From NCBI RefSeq assembly GCF_006715045.1, contig NZ_VFML01000001.1, positions 1,054,001 through 1,118,000 of the forward strand: a DNA stretch of 64,000 nucleotides, written 5' to 3'. The notes beneath the pieces were generated by a model that worked only from the letters and a program-made list of their open reading frames with translations, did not search any database and was not told where the DNA came from. This DNA is from Amycolatopsis cihanbeyliensis (GTDB lineage Bacteria; Actinomycetota; Actinomycetes; Mycobacteriales; Pseudonocardiaceae). Position numbers and translations under genes: made by a program. The stretch's first letter is position 1, and each line of letters begins with the position of its first letter. Shown here piece by piece: positions 18,853 through 26,743 of this stretch.

Positions 18853-19272
18853 TCAGATGGTGATCAGTGGCCGGTACAGCAGCCGCGGGTCGAACGGCTC
18901 GCCCACCGGTACGCCGCCGGCCTCGACCCAGGCGTGCAGCGCGGGTGGCGGCGAGGCGGCACCGACCCGCCACATCACCGATCCCCCGGCCAGCCGGGCG
19001 GCGATCACGATGGCCACCGATCGCAGCAGACAGCCGTGATCGGACGCGCAGCGCAACGATACGGTGACCACGCTCGCCCGTGCCCGCGCGGCGCTTTCGG
19101 TGTCGACTGGGTGGGTACCGAGGCGAAGGACGCGCAGGATAGCGCCGACCCGGGCCGGGCGAGCCCGCGTCCCCGCCAGCACCAGCCGCGCCACGCCGAC
19201 CGCGGCCACCGCGCGGACCCGCTCGGCGGCCGTCAGCGCGACCGGGGGTTCCAGCACGATCGGGGCGCTCAT
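18853..19272 (-). CDS. Lasso peptide leader peptidase (B2, transglutaminase-like)
   Basis: About 139 residues from ATG 19272, which overlaps the B1 stop as ATGA; a GTG six bases earlier is also possible. The transglutaminase-like protease core is visible: nucleophile Cys in HGCLLRSVAIVIAARL, His in LHAWVEAGGVPVG, and a late Asp in EPFDPR. B2 removes the leader peptide after B1 presents the precursor. It is short and free-standing, the split-B arrangement normal in actinobacteria. Confidence 0.9.
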   Translation of the reverse strand: MSAPIVLEPPVALTAAERVRAVAAVGVARLVLAGTRARPARVGAILRVLRLGTHPVDTESAARARASVVTVSLRCASDHGCLLRSVAIVIAARLAGGSVMWRVGAASPPPALHAWVEAGGVPVGEPFDPRLLYRPLITI

Positions 19273-19556
19273 GCCCACCGCACCACCTTCCGGTCCAGCA
19301 AGTCCCTCAGCAGCCGGGCCGCGTCGGCACGAGCAGTGTCCTCACCAACACCGAACCGTTCGCGAGTCGCGGACACCGCGCCATCCAGGCCGCCGACCAC
19401 CAGCGCGTCCAACATCACCGCCGCCGTGATGTTGAGGTGCAACACTCGACCGCGCGCATCAATCAGCGTGTACCCATCGTCCACGCGCGTGACCCGCACA
19501 CCCCGCCCCGGCACGACAGACATCGGGGCGGTGCGGCCGCGGCGGATCAGGCGCAT
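19269..19556 (-). CDS. Lasso peptide RiPP recognition element (B1, PqqD-like)
   Basis: 95 residues from ATG 19556, overlapping the cyclase stop; a start at the internal MSVVPGRG is possible. The PqqD/RRE fold is seen as VRVTRVDDGYTLIDARGRVLHLN followed by a helical end (AARLLRDLLDRKVVRW). B1 binds the Y-x2-P part of the leader and delivers it to B2. Stacked overlaps with the genes on both sides indicate a single coupled operon. Confidence 0.9.
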   Translation of the reverse strand: MRLIRRGRTAPMSVVPGRGVRVTRVDDGYTLIDARGRVLHLNITAAVMLDALVVGGLDGAVSATRERFGVGEDTARADAARLLRDLLDRKVVRWA

Positions 19557-21388
19557 GCCCGCCCCCGGCTCGGCGGCGCGGTCGCCCGATCCAGGTCGCG
19601 TAGCCACACCTCGAGCGCGACCAAGTCGGTGACAAACCCGGGTGGTAACCCGCTCGGCCCGAACGCGGCGAGCTCGGTCCTGAGCCGGTCGGGATCGACC
19701 AGATCCAGCTCCGCCAGCCGAGAGTCGGCCAGCAGCGCCTGCACCTGGCCGCAGTGGGCGGCCCAGCCGCGGTAGAGGTCGTGGTTGTAGTGCCCCTTCG
19801 TCCGGCGTGCCAGCAGGTGCGCCGGAATCCGGTCGCGGAAAGCGTGACGCAGCAGCGGCTTCGGCCACCACGGATCGCCGCGGTACTCGGGCCGCACCGC
19901 CAGGCACGCGGACACCACGGCGTGGTCGAAGAACGGCATCACCGTCGGCACCCCGGCCGCGGTCATCGCGTCGGCGTAGAGCCTGGCGCGGTAGGCCGAG
20001 GCCTGGATCCGCACCACCGCCGCGTGCACCCCGGCATCCGGATGCACCGGCTTCGGCTCGACCTCGCCGAGCAGCCCGGCCAGCAACTGCTCGGCCTCGC
20101 GCGTGGCCCAGGGCGGCAGCAGCGGCGCGGCCTCCCACCCCACCAGATCGACTGCGGTCGGCGCCGGGTGGCGCAGGTCGGCGGCGGTGCGTCGCAGCCA
20201 AGCCGGGTAGCCGCGGCGGCGACACCGCGCGCCCAGCAGCGCCATTGTCGACACCCCGTGCAGCGCGGCGTGCCCGCAGACGGTCCGCCATGTCAACCGG
20301 CCCGCACCGCGGCCGCCGGGTAGCCAGGCCAGCGGAGCGAGCAGCACCTCATCACCGCCCTGCCCGTTGAGGTTCACCGCGATGCTGTGCTCAGCGAGCA
20401 CCGTCGCCACATAGCGCTGCCGGGCGCCGCCCGCAGTGAAGGAGCACGGTTCGTCCATCCCCGCGCCGATGGGCCGGTCCAGGTCGGAGAAGAATAACGG
20501 AATCTCCTCCGTGCCCACCACGCGGTGCTCAAGGCCGAGCGTGCCGGCCACCCGGCGGGCCCAGACCACGTCGTCGTCGACGGGTGACGTGCCCGCGGTG
20601 GTGACCAGCAGCGGATCCGCCGCGGCTGTGAGGAAGGCCAGGGTCGTGGAGTCCAGGCCGCCGGAGGCCTGCACGCTCGCCCTTCCCGGCGCGCGGGCGC
20701 CGAGCCGGTCCCCGACGGCCTGGGTGAGAGCCTCGGCGAGCTCGGCGGCCCCGTCGGAGAGGCCACCGACGGGCTCGGGTGCCCGCCACCACCGCGCGGT
20801 CCGGATCCGGTGCCCGTCGACCACGAGCACGTGCCCGGCCGGGACCGGATGGACCCCGACGAAGGGCGACCGGTTCTGGCGCACCGGGCTGGGCATCTCC
20901 GGACTGGCCAGCTTCGCCGCCAGCCACGCCCGGTCCACCGGCGCATCCACCAGCCGGCGCAGCACATCCGCGTGACTGGCCAGCACCGGCACCCCAACAC
21001 AGCGGGCGACGAACACCCGATGAAACCCGGCCGCGTCCGCCACCACACGCAGCCGCTCACCCTCGGCGAGCACCACGGTCGCGCCGCCGGTGGCCGCCAT
21101 CAGCGGCGTGAACTCGCCGTCGTCGACCGCGCTGCGCACCGCGCTCTCCAGCGCAACAGGCCGAGGAACGGGGGCGACGGGCACAGCCACCGACACCGCG
21201 CCCAGCACGTTCACCTGCGGCGACGGTGTGTTCGAGTGGGTCACGATCCACGCCCGGCCCGACCGGTGCCGAGCCGCGACCAAGCCCTCATTGCCCAGCG
21301 CGGCTGTCACCGGCGCGGCGGAGGCGGTGTCCGGCAGCGCGCACCACCAGCGCGGCCTGGGGACGTTCGGTGTGGTTGTGCCGGTCAT
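19547..21388 (-). CDS. Lasso peptide macrolactam synthetase (C, asparagine synthase-like)
   Basis: 613 residues. The ATP-pyrophosphatase motif SGGLDSTTLAFL (about residues 244-255) and NLNGQGGDEVLLAP identify an asparagine-synthetase C-terminal domain. The N-terminus resembles the glutaminase fold but lacks the catalytic Cys at position 2, as expected for lasso cyclases. It adenylates the side chain of the acceptor Asp and joins it to the N-terminal Gly of the core. Its ATG overlaps the stop of the precursor gene. Primary asparagine metabolism is unlikely in this context. Confidence 0.93.
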   Translation of the reverse strand: MTGTTTPNVPRPRWWCALPDTASAAPVTAALGNEGLVAARHRSGRAWIVTHSNTPSPQVNVLGAVSVAVPVAPVPRPVALESAVRSAVDDGEFTPLMAATGGATVVLAEGERLRVVADAAGFHRVFVARCVGVPVLASHADVLRRLVDAPVDRAWLAAKLASPEMPSPVRQNRSPFVGVHPVPAGHVLVVDGHRIRTARWWRAPEPVGGLSDGAAELAEALTQAVGDRLGARAPGRASVQASGGLDSTTLAFLTAAADPLLVTTAGTSPVDDDVVWARRVAGTLGLEHRVVGTEEIPLFFSDLDRPIGAGMDEPCSFTAGGARQRYVATVLAEHSIAVNLNGQGGDEVLLAPLAWLPGGRGAGRLTWRTVCGHAALHGVSTMALLGARCRRRGYPAWLRRTAADLRHPAPTAVDLVGWEAAPLLPPWATREAEQLLAGLLGEVEPKPVHPDAGVHAAVVRIQASAYRARLYADAMTAAGVPTVMPFFDHAVVSACLAVRPEYRGDPWWPKPLLRHAFRDRIPAHLLARRTKGHYNHDLYRGWAAHCGQVQALLADSRLAELDLVDPDRLRTELAAFGPSGLPPGFVTDLVALEVWLRDLDRATAPPSRGRACA

Positions 21389-21531
21389 CCGGGGAAGTAG
21401 CCGCCAGCGTCCCCGTCATCCGAGCGGTTGCGCGAGTACTGGCCCTGCGTCACCGCGCCGAACTCGCCGACCTCGCTTACCTGCGGCGGCTCGTACTCGG
21501 CCTGCCGTTCCTGCTGCTGATCGGGATCCAT
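21385..21531 (-). CDS. Lasso peptide precursor (A)
   Basis: A 48-residue open frame, below usual gene-calling limits. ATG 21531 is preceded by an in-frame TAG and by a GGGAGGGAG ribosome site, and the stop overlaps the cyclase start (ATGA). The leader has Y13-x2-P16-x-V18-x3-G22-x5-T28, the known lasso leader pattern with Val in place of Leu and Thr in the penultimate leader position. Cleavage after Q29 gives the core GQYSRNRSDDGDAGGYFPG. G1 to D9 would form a nine-residue ring. D10-G11 and D12-A13 remain for methylation by the PIMT homologue. Bulky Y16 and F17 could act as steric locks. Confidence 0.9.
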   Translation of the reverse strand: MDPDQQQERQAEYEPPQVSEVGEFGAVTQGQYSRNRSDDGDAGGYFPG

Positions 21532-21539
21532 CTACCCGT

Positions 21540-21975
21540 CTCCCTCCCCGCACCGGCACCTCGACGCCCGGAGCATGCGGACCACCGTCGCCCACGGAGG
21601 TCGCTTGCACAATCCGTCCCGGCGCACTCATCCGCTGTAACCGTACCGGGCCGTACCGACGATTTCGCCGGTTTGCCCACACGACCCCTCCAATGCAGGC
21701 AACTCCGGCAGGCCCGCGCGAACAGCTTGACCGCGCCAAGGCTGGTCCTCAGCCAGCAGATGGCTGCATGACGTCAGAGGTGTCACCCACCTGCCTGGCG
21801 CTGATCTTGAGGACCTGGGCGAGTTGCAGGCACGCCTGTCCGGGGTCCGCGGCGAGAGATGCCGTGGTCCAAGATTGACAAGACGTGAATCGACCGGCCT
21901 CCCGCCTGGGTGAGGTGCACCAACGCTCACCGTTGGCGCTGATGTCCGAGGACGAAGCGGGCGATCGCCCGGCTG
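21540..21975. other. Non-coding stretch between lasso precursor and pdxS
   Basis: About 435 bp with no open frame resembling a known family. It must hold the lasso operon promoter, but no convincing -35/-10 pair is recognised. It includes the right copy of the 23-bp direct repeat. A minus-strand frame ending at 21749 reads like a decayed fragment and matches nothing I recognise. Confidence 0.5.
21858..21880. repeat. 23-bp direct repeat, right copy
   Basis: It begins GATGCCGTGGTC and ends ATTGACA, matching 17552-17574 at 21 of 23 positions. It lies 95 bp from the pdxS stop. The spacing between copies is 4.3 kb and encloses all five lasso genes. Confidence 0.75.
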
Positions 21976-22890
21976 TTACCAGCCCCGCTCTGCCAGACGG
22001 TGAGGCTCGGGCACATCTAAAACGTTGATCCCGACCATGGCCTCGCCGAGGCCGCGGGAGACCTTCGCGAGCACGTCCGGGTCGTCGTGGAAGGTGGTGG
22101 CCTTGACGATCGCCTCGGCCCGCTGCGCCGGGTTGCCCGACTTGAAGATGCCGGAGCCGACGAACACGCCCTCGGCGCCGAGCTGCATCATCATCGCCGC
22201 GTCCGCCGGGGTGGCGATCCCACCCGCGGTGAACAGCACCACCGGCAGCTTCCCGCGCTCGGCGACCTCCTTGACCAGCTCGTACGGGGCCTGCAACTCC
22301 TTGGCCGCGACGTAGAGCTCGTCCTCCGGCAGCGCGGACAGTTTGCGCAGCTCGGTCCGGATACTGCGCATGTGCGTGGTGGCGTTGGAGACATCCCCGG
22401 TGCCCGCCTCGCCCTTGGACCGGATCATCGCCGCGCCCTCGGTGATCCGCCGCAGGGCCTCGCCGAGATTGGTGGCGCCGCAGACGAACGGCACGGTGAA
22501 GGCCCACTTGTCGATGTGGTTGGCGTAGTCGGCAGGGGTCAGCACCTCGGACTCGTCCACATAGTCAACGCCGAGGGACTGCAGCACCCGCGCCTCGACG
22601 AAGTGCCCGATCCGCGCCTTGGCCATCACCGGGATGGACACCTTGTTGATGATCCCCTCGATCAGGTCGGGGTCGCTCATCCTGGCCACCCCGCCCTGCG
22701 CGCGGATGTCGGCGGGCACGCGCTCCAGCGCCATCACCGCGACGGCGCCTGCGTCCTCGGCGATCTTGGCCTGCTCGGCGTCGACCACATCCATGATCAC
22801 ACCGCCCTTGAGCATCTCCGCCATCCCGCGCTTCACGCGCGCGGTGCCGGTCTCCGGCTGGGTAGAGCTGGTGGTCTGGACGTCGGTCAC
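21976..22890 (-). CDS. pdxS: Pyridoxal 5'-phosphate synthase subunit PdxS
   Basis: 304 residues from GTG 22890. The TIM-barrel motifs are complete: [69 protein letters not shown] and [23 protein letters not shown]. It makes PLP from ribose 5-phosphate, glyceraldehyde 3-phosphate and ammonia from PdxT. The last 57 bases have more A/T (ATCTAAAACG) than the rest and than the displaced copy at 17501-17557, so the present 3' end may have been supplied by the inserted element while keeping the protein intact. Confidence 0.95.
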   Translation of the reverse strand: MTDVQTTSSTQPETGTARVKRGMAEMLKGGVIMDVVDAEQAKIAEDAGAVAVMALERVPADIRAQGGVARMSDPDLIEGIINKVSIPVMAKARIGHFVEARVLQSLGVDYVDESEVLTPADYANHIDKWAFTVPFVCGATNLGEALRRITEGAAMIRSKGEAGTGDVSNATTHMRSIRTELRKLSALPEDELYVAAKELQAPYELVKEVAERGKLPVVLFTAGGIATPADAAMMMQLGAEGVFVGSGIFKSGNPAQRAEAIVKATTFHDDPDVLAKVSRGLGEAMVGINVLDVPEPHRLAERGW

Positions 22891-22974
22891 GGCAGGAGCC
22901 TTTCCACGAAGAACGGGTTCACCGTTCAGCGTAGGCAGGACGTGGACCGCGCCCCAGTCCAGTGAGCGGCAATC

Positions 22975-23961
22975 TCAGCAGTCCACTTCGCCGGCCGCGC
23001 GGAGCAGGCCGTCCGCCGCGAGGGTGCGCGCGTACAACACGACCCGACCGGTGCGCTGGGCGCTGACCAGGCCCGCGGCCCGCAGCGCCCCCAGGTGCTG
23101 GGACACCCCGCCCGCGGAAAGGCCGGTGCGGCGGGCCAGTTCGGTGGTCGACGACGGAGCCGCCAACTCGGTGAGCAGGGTGGCCCGCCCGCGGCCGAGC
23201 ACCGCGGCCAGCGCCCCGGCCGTCTCGGTGCCGCCCCGTTCCCACAGGGTGGCGATCCCCCGCGGCGGGTAACGCAACACCGGCTGCCAACGGGGGTCGA
23301 CCTTGGAGAACACCCGCGGCCAGGAGAACACCGAGGGCACCAGCACCAGGCCACGCCCGTCCAGTGCGCGGGTGTCGGCAAGGTGCCGGTGCCGCACGCT
23401 CAACCTGCCCTCGCTCCAGCGCACGGCCGGGGCGAGATCGTGGAAGAGCCGCTCCGCCCCGCCGTCGGCGAGCAGCCGCGAGCGGTACAGCACATCGCCC
23501 TCGCAGAGCGCGCGAATCCGCGGCCAGTCCGGCCCGATCGCCACCTCCCAGTAAGCCGCGATCCGGTCGGCGAGCCGGTCGAGGCCACCCGCGGGGTCCC
23601 GGTACATCCGCCGCACCTCGGCGGTTCCTGTCGCCGGAAGCTCGTCCAACCCGGCACGCACCGTGGCGGGCTCGACCCGGCGCAGCACGGCCAGCTCCTG
23701 CGCCAGCTCGGGCAACGGTGACTCCGGTGTGGCCGCCAGGAAACCGGGCAGGTGTCCGGTGTGCCCGACGAGCTCGGTCAGCGGGGTGAGGTCGGGGCCG
23801 TCCCTGGCAAGCCGGGCCCTTACCCGCTTGATCCACGGCAGGTGCAGGGCATGCGCACCGGGTGCGCCGAGCACCCGGACGCTGGCCACGACCTCCCATA
23901 CCGGTGAGATCGCGAAACGCATCCGGGCGAGGTCCTCCGCGGAGAACGCCAACTCGAGCAC
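22975..23961 (-). CDS. ArsR-type winged-helix regulator with DUF5937-like N-terminus
   Basis: 328 residues from GTG 23961. The C-terminal region is a winged helix (LLTELAAPSSTTELARRTGLSAGGVSQHLGALRAAGLVSAQRTGRVVLY), typical of ArsR-like regulators. The long N-terminal region (MLELAFSAEDLARMRFAISPVWEVVASVRVL) matches the actinobacterial DUF5937 type. No metal-binding Cys pair is evident. It is divergent from EF-G2 and 84 bp upstream of pdxS on the same strand. The target is unknown. Confidence 0.82.
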   Translation of the reverse strand: MLELAFSAEDLARMRFAISPVWEVVASVRVLGAPGAHALHLPWIKRVRARLARDGPDLTPLTELVGHTGHLPGFLAATPESPLPELAQELAVLRRVEPATVRAGLDELPATGTAEVRRMYRDPAGGLDRLADRIAAYWEVAIGPDWPRIRALCEGDVLYRSRLLADGGAERLFHDLAPAVRWSEGRLSVRHRHLADTRALDGRGLVLVPSVFSWPRVFSKVDPRWQPVLRYPPRGIATLWERGGTETAGALAAVLGRGRATLLTELAAPSSTTELARRTGLSAGGVSQHLGALRAAGLVSAQRTGRVVLYARTLAADGLLRAAGEVDC

Positions 23962-24105
23962 GTACAGCCCCTCTGTTCGACCCGGCGCGGGACTCCATCC
24001 AGGCTAGCTCAGGCAGCGCGTGGCGAAGGGGTGGCCGGCCTTGCCGGGAATGGCGATCAGGTGTGTGATCGAGGACACACCGACGTCGGCGCGAGGAGAG
24101 CCACC

Positions 24106-26226
24106 ATGGCTGAGAAGCAGGGCAAGAACGGTGATACCGGAGCCGCGGTCGCTGTAGCCGACCCGCGCAACGTGCGCAACGTGGTCCTGGTCGGGCCGTC
24201 CGGGTCGGGCAAGACCACGTTGACCGAGGCACTGCTGGCCGCCGCCGGAGCCGTGGGCAGGCCGGGTTCGGTGGTCGAGGGAACCACGGTGTGCGACCAC
24301 GACCCGGCCGCCGTCCGGCAGCAACGCTCGGTCGGGCTGGCCGTCGCGCCACTGCGGCACGGCGAGGTGAAGATCAACCTGATCGATACGCCTGGCTACG
24401 CGGACTTCGTCGGGGAACTGCGTGCCGGGCTGCGCGCGGCCGACGCGGCCTTGTTCGTGGTCTGCGCCGCCGAGGGCATCGACCCGGCCACCGTGGCGTT
24501 GTGGGAGGAATGCGCCGCGGTCGGCATGCCCCGTGCCGTGGTGATCGCCCGGCTGGACCACCAGCGCGCCGACGTCGACGCCGAGATCACCTCCTGCCAG
24601 CAGGCGTTCGGGCCCGGGGTGCTGCCGCTCTACCTGCCGGCGGGCGGCGGCAAGCAGGGGCTGATCGGCCTGATCACCAGGCGGTACTTCGACTACACCG
24701 ACGGGTACCCGCCGAAAGTCGACGAACCCGATCCGGCCGACCTCGAGCGGCTGTCCGACGCCCGCAACGAGCTGATCGAGGGCATCATCGCCGAGAGCGA
24801 GGACGAGGGCCTGATGGATCGCTACCTCGCGGGCGAGGACATCGCCGAGGCGACACTGATCGCCGATCTGGAGACCGCGGTCGCCAGGGGGGCGTTCCAT
24901 CCGGTGATCCCGGTATGCGCCACCACCGGGGTGGGCCTCGCCGAGATCCTGGACGGCATCGCACGCGCCTTCCCCTCCCCGCTGGAGCACGTGCCGCCCG
25001 AGGTGACCTCCCCGCAAGGAACCCCGCACGACGCGCTGCGCGCCGATCCGGACGGGCCGCTTGCCGCCGAGGTCGTACGCACCGCCGTGGACTCCTACGT
25101 CGGCAGGGTGTCGCTGATCCGGGTGTTCTCCGGGACGTTGCGGCCGGAACGCCCGGTGCACGTGTCCGGGCACGGGCTGACCGAACGGGGGCACGAGGAC
25201 CACGACGCCAACGAGCGGGTGGCGCATGTCTACTCGCCACTCGGGGTCACCCTGCGCGAGGTGCCCTACTGCGTCGCGGGCGACCTGTGCGCGCTCACCA
25301 AGATCGGTTCCGCGGAGACAGGGGACACCGTGTCCGCCCCGGAGGACCCGCTGCTGATGCGACCGTGGCCGATGCCGGAACCCCTGCTCCCGGTCGCCGT
25401 GGTCGCCAGGACCCGCAGCGACGAGGACACCCTGGCGCGCAACCTGGCCCGGCTGGTCGCAGGCGATCCGACGCTGCGGCTGGAACGCAATGCCGAGACC
25501 AGCCAGATGGTGCTGTGGTGCATGGGCGAGGCGCATGCCGACGTGGTGCTGTCCCGGTTGCGAGCGGGCGGGGCGGAGGTGGAAACCGAACCGGTGCGGA
25601 CCAGCCTGCGGTCCACTTTCGCCGGGCCGGCCAAGGGGAAGGGTAAGCATGTCAAGCAGTCCGGTGGGCACGGCCAGTACGCCGTCTGCGATATCGAGGT
25701 CGAACCGCTGGAGCGGGGTGCCGGGTTCGAGTTCCTCAGCCGGGTGGTCGGCGGCGCGGTGCCCACCCAGTTCGTCCCGAGCGTGGAGAAGGGGGTACGC
25801 GCCCAGTTGGAGCGTGGGCTGGTCGACGGGCACCCGGTGGTGGACGTCCGGGTGATCCTGGTCGACGGCAAGGCGCACAGCGTGGACTCCTCCGACGCGG
25901 CGTTCCAGACGGCGGGATCGATGGCGCTGAAGGACGCGGCGGCCAACGGGCGGATCGCCCTGCTCGAGCCGCTGGACGAGGTGGCGGTGAACCTGCCGGA
26001 CGAGTACCTCGGCGCCGTACTCGGTGACCTGTCCGCGCGCCGCGGCCGAGTACTCGGTACCGAGGCCGACGACGGCGGGCGCACCGTGGTCAAGGCCGAG
26101 GTGCCCAGCACCGAACTGCTGCGCTACGCCGTCGACCTGCGCTCCCTGACCTCAGGGACCGCGCAGTTCAGTCGTCGGCACGCACGGTTCGATCCGATGC
26201 CGGAGGGGCAGGTGACGGCTCAGTAG
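24106..26226 (+). CDS. Elongation factor G-like protein EF-G2
   Basis: 706 residues from ATG 24106, with GAGGAGAG six bases upstream. The order is GTPase domain (P-loop VGPSGSGKTTLTEALL; switch II LIDTPGYADF), domain II, and domains III-V as in EF-G (GKHVKQSGGHGQYAVCDIEV; SSDAAFQTAGSMALKDAA). The G4 element reads ARLDHQRAD instead of NKxD, so guanine recognition is unusual. This paralogue (Rv0120c-like) is not the essential elongation factor and its role is unsettled. Its 3' end overlaps the opposite-strand gene by 59 bp. Confidence 0.9.
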   Translation: MAEKQGKNGDTGAAVAVADPRNVRNVVLVGPSGSGKTTLTEALLAAAGAVGRPGSVVEGTTVCDHDPAAVRQQRSVGLAVAPLRHGEVKINLIDTPGYADFVGELRAGLRAADAALFVVCAAEGIDPATVALWEECAAVGMPRAVVIARLDHQRADVDAEITSCQQAFGPGVLPLYLPAGGGKQGLIGLITRRYFDYTDGYPPKVDEPDPADLERLSDARNELIEGIIAESEDEGLMDRYLAGEDIAEATLIADLETAVARGAFHPVIPVCATTGVGLAEILDGIARAFPSPLEHVPPEVTSPQGTPHDALRADPDGPLAAEVVRTAVDSYVGRVSLIRVFSGTLRPERPVHVSGHGLTERGHEDHDANERVAHVYSPLGVTLREVPYCVAGDLCALTKIGSAETGDTVSAPEDPLLMRPWPMPEPLLPVAVVARTRSDEDTLARNLARLVAGDPTLRLERNAETSQMVLWCMGEAHADVVLSRLRAGGAEVETEPVRTSLRSTFAGPAKGKGKHVKQSGGHGQYAVCDIEVEPLERGAGFEFLSRVVGGAVPTQFVPSVEKGVRAQLERGLVDGHPVVDVRVILVDGKAHSVDSSDAAFQTAGSMALKDAAANGRIALLEPLDEVAVNLPDEYLGAVLGDLSARRGRVLGTEADDGGRTVVKAEVPSTELLRYAVDLRSLTSGTAQFSRRHARFDPMPEGQVTAQ

Positions 26227-26743
26227 CGGCAGGGCCGCCCCCGTCCACCACCAACTCGGGTTCGACGATCTCGAAGTACTCCGGCTGCGCCGCGGTACCG
26301 GCCAGCTTGAAGTAACGCACCTTGCGCCTGCGCCGCAGCGCCAGGGTGTCGCGAACCGCGTCGTTGTGCACCCGGCGCGCGATCACCACGCGGGACTCGG
26401 CGTCGGCGAGCTCGTCCGCGAGCGGGCCCGCCAACTTGGCCCGGTCCACGCCGGTCAGCGCCCGGGTGAGCGTGTTCTCGGCGAACTCCCGCTCGGCCCG
26501 CGGCGCGCCCTCGGCCCGCTCCGCCGCGGCCCGCAACCGAGCCGCCTCCCGCTCCGGCAACGCGCTCGCCGCCACCGCCCTGGCCACCACCGCACGGCGG
26601 GCCAGCGCGGCGTCCAGCGCGGCCCAGCCCGCGTCGGTGCGCACGTGCAGCCGGTCCAGCCGGTTGGCGGTGGCGAGCAGCCACAGCCCGCCGAGCACGA
26701 TCAGTACCGCCAGCGCGGCGAGCACGATGAGCAAGGGGGTCAC
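26168..26743 (-). CDS. LemA-like single-span membrane protein
   Basis: 191 residues. One N-terminal membrane helix (about residues 4-25) precedes a helical Ala/Arg-rich region (GWAALDAALARRAVVARAVAASALP) resembling LemA-type proteins, and an acidic, Pro-rich tail. It overlaps the pimA stop as ATGA, ending the phosphatidylinositol-mannoside operon. The corresponding mycobacterial gene (Rv2609c) is also a membrane protein of unknown role. The 3' 59 bases lie antisense to the EF-G2 end. Confidence 0.75.
   Translation of the reverse strand: MTPLLIVLAALAVLIVLGGLWLLATANRLDRLHVRTDAGWAALDAALARRAVVARAVAASALPEREAARLRAAAERAEGAPRAEREFAENTLTRALTGVDRAKLAGPLADELADAESRVVIARRVHNDAVRDTLALRRRRKVRYFKLAGTAAQPEYFEIVEPELVVDGGGPAATEPSPAPPASDRTVRADD

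Noticed and set aside
19269..20291. 340-codon frame covering B1 and part of the cyclase gene
   Set aside because: Only the last 95 codons are coding (B1); the rest is an out-of-frame reading of the cyclase gene.
19547..21388. Housekeeping asparagine synthetase
   Set aside because: No N-terminal catalytic Cys and it is embedded between a lasso precursor and B1/B2 genes.
21628..21930. Longer minus-strand frame upstream of the lasso cyclase as an alternative precursor
   Set aside because: It lacks the leader motif and a plausible Gly-start core, and is not coupled to the cyclase start; the 48-codon frame fits all criteria.
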